From NCBI RefSeq assembly GCF_023238625.1, contig NZ_CP096670.1:1415501-1479500 (forward strand): a stretch of DNA of 64,000 bases. The letters run 5' to 3'. The notes below the pieces were generated by a model that made no database searches, was not told where the DNA came from, and saw nothing but the letters and a program-made list of their open reading frames with translations. The stretch comes from Agarivorans sp. TSD2052 (GTDB taxonomy: Bacteria; Pseudomonadota; Gammaproteobacteria; Enterobacterales; Celerinatantimonadaceae). This document shows, piece after piece, positions 40,756 to 49,860 of the stretch (its first letter is position 1; each line of letters opens with the position of its first letter). The position numbers and the translations under genes are program-made.

Positions 40756-42423
40756 TTGAAGATGAAGATAGCTTACCGTACCGGAATTCTCCCCTCATTA
40801 TTGATAGTGGGGCTGCTAGTAGGCTGCAGCTCTGAGCCTAGTCAAACTTGGCAAGTAGACCGCAGTTATCAAATAACGGTATTACATACCAATGATCATC
40901 ATGGCCGTTTTTGGCAGAATAAATATGGTGAATATGGTTTAGCCGCGCGTAAAACCCTAATTGACAGTATTCGGCAAGAGGTTGCCGCCGAGGGGGGCAG
41001 TGTATTATTACTCTCTGGTGGTGACATTAATACCGGTGTACCGGAGTCAGATCTACTGGATGCAGAGCCTGACTTTAAAGGTATGAACCTACTGGGCTAT
41101 GATGCTATGGCTTTAGGTAATCACGAATTTGATAATGCTTTAGACGTTTTGGCTAAGCAGCAACAGTGGGCCGGTTTTCCTTTTTTGTCAGCCAATATTT
41201 ATCAAAAATCTAGTGGTGAACGTAAGTTCCAAGCTTATCAAACCTTTGATTTGCAGGGGGTTAAAGTTGCGGTTATCGGCTTTACTACAGAAGATACTTA
41301 TAAGTTAGTTCATCCGGATACGGTGGCTGACTTAGAGTTTCGCGATCCCAAGCTTGAAGCAAAGCAGGTCATCGCAGAGTTATACCAAAAGGAACAGCCA
41401 GATTTAGTGTTTGCTGTGACTCATATGGGGCATTATGCCAATGCAAAACATGGCGTAAATGCACCCGGTGATGTGAGCTTGGCTCGCTCCTTGAACCATG
41501 GTGAGTTAGACCTAATAGTGGGGGGGCATTCTCAAGAGCCTGTCTGTATGGAAGGTGATAATCACTATGCAGAATCTTTCAAACCGGGTGATGATTGCAA
41601 GCCTGACCAGCAAAATGGAACGTGGATCGTTCAAGCCCATGAATGGGGTAAATATGTTGGTCGTGCCGACTATACGTTTAAAAATGGCGAGTTTTCCCTA
41701 GATAGCTACCAGCTGATACCGGTTAACCTAAAGAAAAAAATAAAAGTAGATGGAAAAAAACAACGGGTATTTGTGCAGGATGAAATCGCGCAAGACCCTG
41801 CGGTTCTCGCCCTGCTGACTCCTTATCAAGAACAGGGTCAAGAACAGCTAAATGTTGAAATTGCCGATCTCAGCGGCCGCTTAATTGGAGATCGAGACAA
41901 AGTTCGTTTTGGTCAAACTAACTTGGGGCGTTTAATTGCTTCGGCTCATATGCAACGAGTGAATGCTGACTTTTCGGTAATGAACTCTGGCGGAGTGCGG
42001 GCCTCTATTGAAGAAGGCGCAGTGAGCTATAAAGATGTGCTTACCGTTCAGCCATTTTCTAATACCATTACCTATGTGGATATGACTGGCGCGGAAGTAT
42101 TAGAATACCTTGCGGTTGTGGCTGCTATGCCGGTAGATACTGGTGCTTATGCGCAATTTGCAGGTATAAGTATGCGAGTGATTAATGGCAAGGTGAGTGA
42201 TGTAGTGATTGGTGGTAAAGCCTTGCAAGAAAGTGAAAGCTATCGTTTTACCATTCCTAACTTCAATGCGTCTGGCGGCGACGGTTACCCTAAAATAACT
42301 GAGCATAGCGGTTTTGTGGATACCGGTTTTGTTGATGCCGAGGTGTTAAAAGCCTTTATGCAGCAGCATAGCCCGATCAACGCGGCAGACTTCGATGACC
42401 AAGGTGAAATTAGTTATCAGTAA
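40756..42423 (+). CDS. Lipoprotein 5'-nucleotidase (NutA/UshA family)
   Basis: A 555-aa bifunctional nucleotidase/UDP-sugar hydrolase. Lipobox LLVGC puts the lipid on Cys24, as in Vibrio NutA, unlike soluble E. coli UshA. Metallophosphatase motifs: VLHTNDHHGRFW (about 43-54), LSGGDINTG, ALGNHEFD (about 119-126) and GGHSQEP; the C-terminal substrate domain has MNSGGVRASIE and FNASGGDGYP. It degrades extracellular nucleotides to nucleosides and phosphate at the outer membrane. It has its own terminator. Confidence 0.94.
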   Translation: MKMKIAYRTGILPSLLIVGLLVGCSSEPSQTWQVDRSYQITVLHTNDHHGRFWQNKYGEYGLAARKTLIDSIRQEVAAEGGSVLLLSGGDINTGVPESDLLDAEPDFKGMNLLGYDAMALGNHEFDNALDVLAKQQQWAGFPFLSANIYQKSSGERKFQAYQTFDLQGVKVAVIGFTTEDTYKLVHPDTVADLEFRDPKLEAKQVIAELYQKEQPDLVFAVTHMGHYANAKHGVNAPGDVSLARSLNHGELDLIVGGHSQEPVCMEGDNHYAESFKPGDDCKPDQQNGTWIVQAHEWGKYVGRADYTFKNGEFSLDSYQLIPVNLKKKIKVDGKKQRVFVQDEIAQDPAVLALLTPYQEQGQEQLNVEIADLSGRLIGDRDKVRFGQTNLGRLIASAHMQRVNADFSVMNSGGVRASIEEGAVSYKDVLTVQPFSNTITYVDMTGAEVLEYLAVVAAMPVDTGAYAQFAGISMRVINGKVSDVVIGGKALQESESYRFTIPNFNASGGDGYPKITEHSGFVDTGFVDAEVLKAFMQQHSPINAADFDDQGEISYQ

Positions 42424-42454
42424 TTAGACCGACATTAGAATAAACCTTTTCAGA

Positions 42455-42484
42455 AACCACCTGCATTAGTAGGTGGTTTTTTTT
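42455..42484 (+). terminator. Terminator of the nucleotidase gene
   Basis: AACCACCT and AGGTGGTT form an 8-bp stem with an 8-nt loop followed by a long T-run. Confidence 0.92.
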
Positions 42485-42684
42485 CTCACACGCTATTTAG
42501 GTTTACGCCCCATCGTTGAATTAGCTTTGTGGTGGTTTGTTTGCTGCTAGCCATCATTTAGTTGTTACTGCAAATGTGCTGAAGTATTCGCTCAGTTCAA
42601 ATTTTCAAAAATAACTGCTGTTCGCCTTTAGCCGCTTAGCTTATCAATGAGGTAAGCTAGGCGCTTAGTCATAAGTGATGAGTG

Positions 42685-43689
42685 ATGACATTGATAAAGC
42701 CTATTCCTGATCCCAAAAGCTACGATATTGTGCCACCTGATATGGGGTATGTGTATTTTGATGCAGCAGAGACGCATCCGTTCGAGCCCACCAATACGGT
42801 GTTTTCCAAGGTGAACGCTTGGTGGTTAGCCGATTGTGCTCTGCTGGCGTATACCCACCCGGGGTTCGCTCGAATGGCCTATAAGCTGGCGGGCTTTGAG
42901 CAGTTTAGGTTCTTCCAAGGTACCGGTACCGAATGTATGGCTGCCGCAAATGAAGATGTGTTAATCATTAGTTTTCGTGGCACCGAGCTAAAATCGTTAT
43001 CTGCTTTATATGAACTAAGAAGTGATCTAGACGCCTTACCCAGTTCTTTTGCCGAAGGTGGGCGGGTACATACCGGGTTTCAAAAGGCGCTAGATGAGAT
43101 TTGGCAGGGCCAAGCTGGATTGGCTGCATTTATTCAGCAGCAAATCGATCTGTACCCCAATCGACCAATGTGGATGACAGGACATAGTTTAGGTGGGGCC
43201 CTGGCCAGTTTATGTTTTGCTAAAACTAAGCGGGCTACAGGCTTGTATATATATGGTGCCCCAAGAGTTGGTGATAAAGCGTTTAACGGCCTAATAGACA
43301 ATCGTCCAGCATGGCGAATAGAGCACGCCAGAGATCCGATCCCGATGTTGCCACCGAATTTACCCGCGCTAAAGTTTTGCTTCGAAAGTACCGGTGAGTT
43401 GGTTTATATTCACAGCGACCAAACCCTTGAATATCAGCGACCAGAGAAGAGTTCTGAGCAATATAAGCAGTTAGTGCTTAGCACCTTTAAATCGCAGGAA
43501 GCTCGCCGTAAAAGCCTCAACATGGATTTAAATGAGATAAACCAGCACCTGTTAGAGTCATTTAAAGAATGGCGCGATAATTTAAAGCAGTGGCAAGCAG
43601 ACACTTCGATCAGTTTTACCGACCATATGCCCGTTTACTATAGTCTCAAGCTTTGGAATAACTTACCGCAACAGTCTGTTAATCGCTAA
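42685..43689 (+). CDS. Class 3 lipase-family alpha/beta hydrolase
   Basis: A 334-aa cytoplasmic-looking lipase_3 protein (no signal peptide). The nucleophile elbow MTGHSLGGALASL has the catalytic Ser near residue 168, preceded by VLIISFRGTE (oxyanion strand) and followed by IYGAPRVGDKAFN and RIEHARDPIPMLPP with the probable acid and partner. A GTG three bases upstream (42682) is an alternative start. Substrate unknown. A short inverted repeat (AGCTTA/TAAGCT) lies about 25 bp upstream. Confidence 0.85.
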   Translation: MTLIKPIPDPKSYDIVPPDMGYVYFDAAETHPFEPTNTVFSKVNAWWLADCALLAYTHPGFARMAYKLAGFEQFRFFQGTGTECMAAANEDVLIISFRGTELKSLSALYELRSDLDALPSSFAEGGRVHTGFQKALDEIWQGQAGLAAFIQQQIDLYPNRPMWMTGHSLGGALASLCFAKTKRATGLYIYGAPRVGDKAFNGLIDNRPAWRIEHARDPIPMLPPNLPALKFCFESTGELVYIHSDQTLEYQRPEKSSEQYKQLVLSTFKSQEARRKSLNMDLNEINQHLLESFKEWRDNLKQWQADTSISFTDHMPVYYSLKLWNNLPQQSVNR

Positions 43690-43802
43690 TTATTAGCCGA
43701 TATATCAGAAGCGAAAGGCGGGTTATCTAACTATAATTAAACACGAACAGAGTATTTTATCGATAATACAGGGCTGTTAGTAAATTAAAGAGTGAGGGTA
43801 CT

Positions 43803-44183
43803 ATGAATAGTCGAGTAACTTCCTTTATGGAAAGCAACGTGATTAGTGTAGAGCTTGATGATTCGGCTGAAAAAGTCTGTGAAGTTCTAGATGCTAACAA
43901 GCTGCATTGTGTACCTGTGTTAACACCCGACGGCAAAATCTTCGGGGTGATAAGTGCTACCGACTTAGTGCATTTTAATACCTTGCACGTGAACCCCAAG
44001 TTAGAACATGCATGGGAGCTATGCACTCATAAGGTGATTGAAGTCGCTCCTGATATGTCTGTTCAGGAAGCGGGTGAGCTAATGGTGAAAGAGAAAGTTC
44101 ACCACCTCGTGGTCATGGAAGGTACCATTTTTATAGGCATTGTCTCGGCGACGGATATCCTAAGAGCATACTTAAATAAGTAA
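43803..44183 (+). CDS. Tandem CBS-domain protein
   Basis: A 126-aa protein made almost wholly of two CBS motifs (about residues 5-60 and 72-126): VTSFMESNVISVELDDSA, VFGVISATDLV-like and VGIVSATDILRAYL-like. Stand-alone CBS pairs bind adenosine nucleotides and regulate partners; no target is evident. GAGGG lies 5 bp before the ATG. Confidence 0.88.
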   Translation: MNSRVTSFMESNVISVELDDSAEKVCEVLDANKLHCVPVLTPDGKIFGVISATDLVHFNTLHVNPKLEHAWELCTHKVIEVAPDMSVQEAGELMVKEKVHHLVVMEGTIFIGIVSATDILRAYLNK

Positions 44184-44642
44184 CGTTTTGTTTGGTCGCT
44201 TTCAAAGCCATTTTGTCCACTGGTAAGTGGGGCCTGTCTGACTTCGATTATTGAGTCTAATCTAGGCAGTGGCCATTGGCGTATGCGTTTTGGTGACTAT
44301 GTATTGACATATACATATCGAGACAAGCCCATTTCTCAAGCCTTCCTGAAGAATCAAGCAATAATCTACAACATCACGAGAGAGTTGATCGTGTAGGCTA
44401 ACTGTCAGCATTTTAGACTGTCACGTTCTCTATGATCATGCTGTTTCAGTTTTAGGATAATTACAATATTGTGATTTCTTGCTCTATCTAACTGAATTCC
44501 ATATGAATTAGTGATAATTATTCTGGTGGTTTTTATGTGATGACAACACTTCTTAGCGCGGGTGTTTTTTACTCACTGAGTGTTTGAAAGGTTGACGGAT
44601 GAGAGTGGCGCTGCCGTGAAGGGTTTTAACTTGAGGATAAAT
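44184..44642. other. Gene-free region with a short open frame
   Basis: A 459-bp gap. It contains a 37-codon frame on the plus strand (ATG 44283, stop 44394-44396) whose peptide reads MRFGDYVLTYTYRDKPISQA and continues without low-complexity sequence; the same frame is open upstream without another start. There is no ribosome-binding site. It may be a decayed gene end. I see no other feature. Confidence 0.4.
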
Positions 44643-45026
44643 ATGGACATTAATAACTACCAATTGAATTTTTCTAGCTTAGGCTGGTTTAGAAAGCTAT
44701 TTCTGATTGTTCATTGGCTATCCGTTGCTGTGATTGTATTGGGGGCAGGTGTCTGGATATTTGTGCCAGAAATAATGAATCAAGAGTTGGGTTTTTCACC
44801 GTTTGTCTTGTATGCGATGGTCTTTTTCTCTCTGGCGTATGCATTCTGGATACAAAGAGCCATTTCAAAAAGAAGTCGAGGTCAATTGTTAGCTTTGACC
44901 GGTATTCAACTTTTCCCATTTTTTAATCCGATTACAGCGCTTTTATTTTTTGCTATGTATAGATTGAGTAAACAAGAAATAGAACTCAGCCAGCAATACC
45001 AGTTACTCAATCAACATACCGAATAG
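44643..45026 (+). CDS. Small membrane protein of unknown function
   Basis: A 127-aa protein with three hydrophobic segments at about residues 21-45, 53-73 and 87-107, and a polar C-terminus (RLSKQEIELSQQYQLLNQ). I do not recognise a family. The ATG at 44643 follows GAGGATAAAT; an upstream in-frame ATG (44580) has no clear ribosome-binding site. It is 127 bp from the DUF3047 gene on the same strand. Confidence 0.65.
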   Translation: MDINNYQLNFSSLGWFRKLFLIVHWLSVAVIVLGAGVWIFVPEIMNQELGFSPFVLYAMVFFSLAYAFWIQRAISKRSRGQLLALTGIQLFPFFNPITALLFFAMYRLSKQEIELSQQYQLLNQHTE

Positions 45027-45153
45027 ATGCTCCGCAGTGGTTACAGCAAACGAGGTATAGAATAAGACATCTAGCTAGCCTAAGGGATTACAGTTATTTT
45101 TAGCTTTCGCCGATATTTTCTTCATCCGAATACATACTTGTAGGGAATAGCCA

Positions 45154-45819
45154 ATGTTTCGATGTGTAGTGTTAGTCCTTGCTGTCGTGCTTAGTTTGAG
45201 TGCCTTTGCTTCGAATAATGTAAGCTCTTTACAGGACAACGGTCTTAAGGATTGGGAGCATGAGGTTTTCTCAAGGGAAACCCAATACCGTGTATTACAG
45301 TATAAAAATCGCATTGCGATACAGGCAAAGAGTGATAATTCAGCCTCAGGTCTTTTGTTAAGAACGCAAATTGATTTGTTAGCAACGCCCTTTATCAATT
45401 GGAGCTGGTTAAGCGAAAGTAAGCTTCCATTATTGGATGAACAGAGTAAGCGGGGGGATGATTACGTAGCCAGAATCTATGTGCTTATCGACGGCGGGTT
45501 GTTGTTTTGGAACACTCAGTGTTTAAGCTATGTGTGGTCAAGCCGTCAGGATAAAGGACGAGTGTGGAACAATGCCTTTGCTGGGGCTAATGTCAAAATG
45601 CTATCAATACGCGGAAGGGATGACCTAATCAGCCAATGGTACAGTGAAAAACGCAATGTTTATGACGATCTCATTAAATATTTTGGTGATAAAGGAAGTG
45701 CCCAAGCAAATCTCCAGGCCTATCGTTATATTGATGTTATCGCCATTATGACCGACACCGATAATAGCGGTAGCAAAGCAGAATCCTACTATGGCGATAT
45801 CATTTTTACGGCTAATTAG
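45154..45819 (+). CDS. DUF3047-family secreted protein
   Basis: A 221-aa exported protein: signal peptide 1-19 (ending SAFAS), then LKDWEHEVFSRETQYRV, FINWSWLSESKLP and the C-terminal DVIAIMTDTDNSGSKAESYYGDI characteristic of DUF3047. Function unknown; the fold resembles carbohydrate-binding beta sandwiches. The ATG has AGGGAATAG upstream. Confidence 0.82.
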   Translation: MFRCVVLVLAVVLSLSAFASNNVSSLQDNGLKDWEHEVFSRETQYRVLQYKNRIAIQAKSDNSASGLLLRTQIDLLATPFINWSWLSESKLPLLDEQSKRGDDYVARIYVLIDGGLLFWNTQCLSYVWSSRQDKGRVWNNAFAGANVKMLSIRGRDDLISQWYSEKRNVYDDLIKYFGDKGSAQANLQAYRYIDVIAIMTDTDNSGSKAESYYGDIIFTAN

Positions 45820-46071
45820 CGCATTATTGTTCTAATTTATTACAGAAATAACAAATAGAGGTCTCAACATTAATCCCTTTAACTGTGTTACTCTGGTCAT
45901 GCCGCTTGCAGTTACTCGAGAATGCGGGCATGGTATTGACAGTGTTTGAGTGTTAACTCTGCCTTTAAGCTATAGCAGTACTTTTAGCGCAATCTAACAG
46001 TTTAGTTTTGTATTCGAACTGGTGAATTCGAATATAATTTTTATATTTCACCAACAGTATGAGTAAAAAAA

Positions 46072-46278
46072 ATGAGTAAAGGTACAGTTAAGTGGTTCAA
46101 CGCCGATAAAGGTTTCGGTTTCATTACACCTGAAGATGGCAGCAAAGATTTGTTTGTTCATCACTCAGAGATCCAAGCTGGCGGTGGTTACGCAACTTTG
46201 AATGATGGTCAAGCCGTTGAATTTGAAGTTGGCCAAGGCCAAAAAGGTCCATGTGCAAATAAAGTTGTTCCACTTTAA
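46072..46278 (+). CDS. Cold-shock (CspA-family) protein
   Basis: A 68-aa single-domain nucleic-acid chaperone: [20 protein letters not shown] with RNP1 KGFGFI and a slightly variant RNP2 (LFVHHS where most have VFVHFS). No Shine-Dalgarno sequence is seen before the ATG; the preceding 13 bases are an AT-rich run that contains a second ATGAGTAAA, starting a six-codon frame that overlaps the gene start. A TATAAT at 46033-46038 could be the -10, leaving a short leader. Confidence 0.93.
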   Translation: MSKGTVKWFNADKGFGFITPEDGSKDLFVHHSEIQAGGGYATLNDGQAVEFEVGQGQKGPCANKVVPL

Positions 46279-46364
46279 GCTGCATATTTAACCAATTAAA
46301 CCGTATCGCCATGTATTGGTGTAACACGCTAAAGCGTGCAATGGTTTGAAGCGTTATACCTATA

Positions 46365-46397
46365 AAAAACCGCAGGCTAGCCTGCGGTTTTTGTTTT
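46365..46397. terminator. Bidirectional terminator between csp and rlmI
   Basis: AAAACCGCAGG and CCTGCGGTTTT form an 11-bp stem with a CTAG loop, flanked by A-rich and T-rich runs, so it can end transcription from both convergent genes. Confidence 0.93.
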
Positions 46398-46431
46398 TAT
46401 AGCATTAAAAAGCTAGTGTGCTGTTGGAGTG

Positions 46432-47622
46432 TTATTTCACTCTACACAGAAAACCTTTTAGGTAGTGGCCTTCAGGGTAAGGGCCGCCTACAGGGTGATC
46501 TTCAGCTTGCTCTAAGGTTTTTAAAAACTGCATTTCGCGCTTAGCGTCAATGGCGGCATCGGCTACGATTTTTTGAAATAAGCTAGTAGGCATGAGTCCA
46601 GAGCACGAATAAGTCAATAAAATGCCACCCGGACGCAACATTTGCATGGCTAACATGTTGATGTCTTTATAGCCGCGACTAGCGCGATTTAAGCTAGCTT
46701 TGCTGTCTACAAACTTCGGTGGGTCTAGCACTATCATGTCGAACTGCTCATCGCAGTCACGGTAGGCCCGTAGTTGCTTGAATACATCGGCATTTAGCTG
46801 GGTAATTTTACTGGCATCGAGGCCATTTAGCTCAACGTTTTTAGCTGCAATGTCCAGCGCAGCATCTGATACATCTATGTTAACCACTTTTTTAGCGCCG
46901 CCCGCTAAGGCGTATGTGCCAAAGCCGCCGGTGTAACAAAAACAGTTAAGGATTTTTTTGCCCTTGGCTAACTGGCCTACCAACTTGCGGTTATTGCGTT
47001 GGTCGAGGTAGTAACCGGTTTTATGGCCCGTTTCTACATTAATTAATAAACGTAGCCCGTTTTCTTCTATTTCCATCGGCTGTGCGGGCAGTTCACCGTG
47101 GATTAACCCTTGTGCAGGCGCTAGGCCTTCTTTTTTACGTACCGCTACGTCTGAGCGCTCGTAAATCACATCTTCAGGATAACAATGTTTCAATGCTTCT
47201 ATTAAGTTAGCACGCTGGAAGTCGGCACCAGCACTTAGTAACTGTAATACCAGTACATTGGCATAACGATCGATAGTAATGCCTGGTAAGCCATCGTTTT
47301 CGCCTGCGACCAGACGGTAAGCGTTAGTATTAGCAAACTCAGACAAAATGCTGCGGGCAGCTTCTGCATCTTGCAAGCGTTCAATAAAATAGGCTTTATC
47401 AATCTGTTGCTCTTGATTGAAGCTCCAAACTCGCGCTCTAATTTGAGACTCTGGTGAATAGGCGGCAGTCGCTAAGTATTTACCCTCGGCGCTATAAACC
47501 TCAACCGTTTCGCCAGATAATGGTTTGCCAGATACTTTGTGAATACCGTTAGAGAAAATCCACGGGTGCCGGCGCAACAATGCTTTGTCGCGTTTGGCTT
47601 TAAGGGTGATGATACCGCTCAT
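46432..47622 (-). CDS. rlmI: 23S rRNA m5C1962 methyltransferase RlmI
   Basis: RlmI (396 aa) methylates cytosine 1962 of 23S rRNA. An N-terminal PUA domain (residues 1-75, [24 protein letters not shown]) is followed by a Rossmann methyltransferase with [32 protein letters not shown] and the motif IV VLDPPKF, and the C-terminal TYSCSG cysteine motif. Length matches E. coli RlmI (396 aa). Confidence 0.95.
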   Translation of the reverse strand: MSGIITLKAKRDKALLRRHPWIFSNGIHKVSGKPLSGETVEVYSAEGKYLATAAYSPESQIRARVWSFNQEQQIDKAYFIERLQDAEAARSILSEFANTNAYRLVAGENDGLPGITIDRYANVLVLQLLSAGADFQRANLIEALKHCYPEDVIYERSDVAVRKKEGLAPAQGLIHGELPAQPMEIEENGLRLLINVETGHKTGYYLDQRNNRKLVGQLAKGKKILNCFCYTGGFGTYALAGGAKKVVNIDVSDAALDIAAKNVELNGLDASKITQLNADVFKQLRAYRDCDEQFDMIVLDPPKFVDSKASLNRASRGYKDINMLAMQMLRPGGILLTYSCSGLMPTSLFQKIVADAAIDAKREMQFLKTLEQAEDHPVGGPYPEGHYLKGFLCRVK

Positions 47623-47745
47623 GATGCTTATCCTAGATTGTAATGTCGCGCATTATAGTCATCTACAGAGTCTTCACCAAGCAGAGACTGCGCTAATTAT
47701 AGAATAAGCTTGGCCTTGGCTCACTAAAACCAAGGAGGGTGAGAG

Positions 47746-48378
47746 TTATAACTTACTCATCGCTTTACCATTGAGCTCTTTTTCCAAGCCTCGCTGTAAG
47801 GCTTCGCGTTGGCTAACATGTTTGCGATAGGCCATTAGTTTTTCTGGTAACTGTTGTTGAAAAGTAACCGCCCAGTTTAGTGTTTGGCATAACAAAATAT
47901 CGGCTACGCTAAATTGTTCACCCATCAGATAGCCACTATCTGGCAGCCACATTTCTGCGATGGCTGCAGCTTTATTAAATTCCCACTCTGCTGTGGTTTG
48001 CATCTCGGGTAAGCGTAGTGCTTCAGGCAAGGCGAAGCGATGCTTGCCCATTGTCCAAAGGGCTTGTTCTAGCTCACTGATAATGAAACTCACCCATCGG
48101 TGATGCAGAGCTGCCTGCTTGCTGCCTGGTGTGGGTAAAAATTGAGGGCCATATTTTTCGGCTAAATATAAGCAGATAGCGGCCGATTCGCTAAATGCTA
48201 AGTCGCCATCGGTTAATGCTGGCACTTTGCCGCAGGGATTAAGTTTAAGAAACTCTTCACTGCGATGGTCGCCCGCTTGAAAATTAATGTAATGGTAATG
48301 CCAATCTATAGCTAGTTCTTCGAGCATCCAAGATACACGCAGTGAGCGAGAGCGTGGCGAACCGTAAAGAGTAATCAT
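47746..48378 (-). CDS. Glutathione S-transferase family protein
   Basis: A 210-aa protein with an N-terminal thioredoxin-like domain (ITLYGSPRSRSLRVSWMLEEL, cis-Pro in GKVPAL, then SESAAICLYLAEKY) and an all-helical C-terminal domain. Ser10/Arg in the first loop is the likely glutathione-activating position. Substrate not predictable. Confidence 0.9.
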   Translation of the reverse strand: MITLYGSPRSRSLRVSWMLEELAIDWHYHYINFQAGDHRSEEFLKLNPCGKVPALTDGDLAFSESAAICLYLAEKYGPQFLPTPGSKQAALHHRWVSFIISELEQALWTMGKHRFALPEALRLPEMQTTAEWEFNKAAAIAEMWLPDSGYLMGEQFSVADILLCQTLNWAVTFQQQLPEKLMAYRKHVSQREALQRGLEKELNGKAMSKL

Positions 48379-48671
48379 GCAGCAGTCCTTTGAGTTTTCG
48401 TTTGGTTCAGGTTCTTTAAAATAGACGCTTCTATTGCCGTTAGCGAGTGATTAAACCGTAACTAGCCAGCTTTGTTGATATCGACTAATTTAATCTTGTT
48501 GTAAATAGCGAATGAAAAAGCATGCTAGCCTGTAATATAACGAGTATTGAAGAGCGATTCCTCGCTAAAAGATCACATGGTGTTGTTAGTAAAATAATGG
48601 TGTAACTGGATAGTAAGACTAATATTTTGGTTTAGCCAATTTGCGCTAAGCTAGCCGCTTTAGGTTGTCGT

Positions 48672-49073
48672 TTAGGTAGCATTAGCTTCCTTCGCAGAAT
48701 CAAGCCGATGTAACATGACTATGGCGACTAGGCCAAACGCTAGCTCCAGTAAAAAATAGCTAATAAGTAACCAATGCGCAGGCCCATCAACCACCAAGCT
48801 CACGGCTCTTCCTGCTGCCAGACCAAGCATAAAAACCACGAGGCTATATAAGGCTGCTTGGGTGTATTTGTGCTTAAAGGCACCAAGTAACCAAAACACC
48901 ACCATGGCAAAATAAAGGCCCATAACAGCACGAAATATATGGGTGGCATTAGTACTATTTACGGATATATCGAATAACCAATTTAAGCTGGTTTGTGGTG
49001 CCAAACCGTAAGACAAAGCGATAGGGCTCAACCCAAAAGCAGCTAAGATTAAAAATTTCTGTGGCAGTGTCAT
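48672..49073 (-). CDS. DUF4345-type four-helix membrane protein
   Basis: A 133-aa protein with four hydrophobic helices (about 6-26, 45-65, 73-93, 101-121), consistent with DUF4345; function unknown. The ATG at 49073 has AAAGGA six bases upstream; an in-frame ATG at 49118 adds an unlikely basic leader. The flanking regions (48379-48671 and 49074-49403) contain no other gene that I can support. Confidence 0.75.
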   Translation of the reverse strand: MTLPQKFLILAAFGLSPIALSYGLAPQTSLNWLFDISVNSTNATHIFRAVMGLYFAMVVFWLLGAFKHKYTQAALYSLVVFMLGLAAGRAVSLVVDGPAHWLLISYFLLELAFGLVAIVMLHRLDSAKEANAT

Positions 49074-49403
49074 AAATATCCTTTGTGCTCGTTCAGTAGT
49101 CGGTTTGACATACAGCAAATGAATTCATCAGCTTTGATTAATTAATAGCTGCTTTGGTGGTTATTGCAATCTAAGTGGCTAAGCATAGGGTTTTTGGCAA
49201 CTGCTGAAGGTTAATAATCAGCTTGAATTGGCAAGCTGCGCTTAGGATTTTAGTTTTTCTCTAAGAGATTAAGGCAGACTTATACTATTCTTTGAGTGTG
49301 ACGTGAGATTGAAACAGGCCTGTTCTTTTAACTTTAAGCGGCTTACAAAGCGGATTGAGTGGTCTAGTATCAATGGTTAAGCATTCTGTTGTTAGGGGCG
49401 TTT

Positions 49404-49787
49404 ATGAGTCATCAACTAGCGTTAAACAAAGCCAATGCCATCGCATTTTACAAAATGGCTTATTTAGGTGAACCCGCTAAAGCCGTGGCGGCTTATGTGG
49501 GAGGGGATTACATTCAACACAACCCAGTGGTAGCCAATGGTAAGCAGGGTTTTATAGACTATTTTGACGAGATGCAGCGTGACTACCCAGACAAGCAAAT
49601 AGAATTTCTTAGGTGCATTGCCGAAGGTGACACCGTGGCCCTACATACTCATCAAACTTGGCCTGGCAATGACCAATACGTCACTATGGATTTTTTTCGA
49701 TTCGATGAAACAGGCAAAATTATCGAGCACTGGGATAGTATTCAAATGGTGCCGGAAGAAACCGCTAACGGTAACTCAATGCTTTAG
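49404..49787 (+). CDS. SnoaL-like/NTF2-fold protein
   Basis: A 127-aa cone-shaped NTF2-fold protein: FYKMAYLGEPAKAVAAYVGGDYIQHNP, IEFLRCIAEGDTVALHTHQTW and FFRFDETGKIIEHWDSIQ, the common SnoaL-like pattern with a His/Asp-lined pocket. Enzymatic role unknown. The ATG at 49404 has AGGGGC upstream; a TTG at 49389 is less likely. Confidence 0.85.
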   Translation: MSHQLALNKANAIAFYKMAYLGEPAKAVAAYVGGDYIQHNPVVANGKQGFIDYFDEMQRDYPDKQIEFLRCIAEGDTVALHTHQTWPGNDQYVTMDFFRFDETGKIIEHWDSIQMVPEETANGNSML

Positions 49788-49804
49788 TGTCTTTTAGCTT
49801 ACAC

Positions 49805-49834
49805 AACAACGCCGACGACTAAGTCGGCGTTGTT
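49805..49834. terminator. Hairpin between convergent SnoaL-like and DUF1624 genes
   Basis: AACAACGCCGAC and GTCGGCGTTGTT form a perfect 12-bp stem with a 6-nt loop between the two convergent genes. The T-runs are short, but position and strength suggest a bidirectional terminator. Confidence 0.75.
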
Positions 49835-49860
49835 GGTGTTAAGATTTACGTGACAAACAC

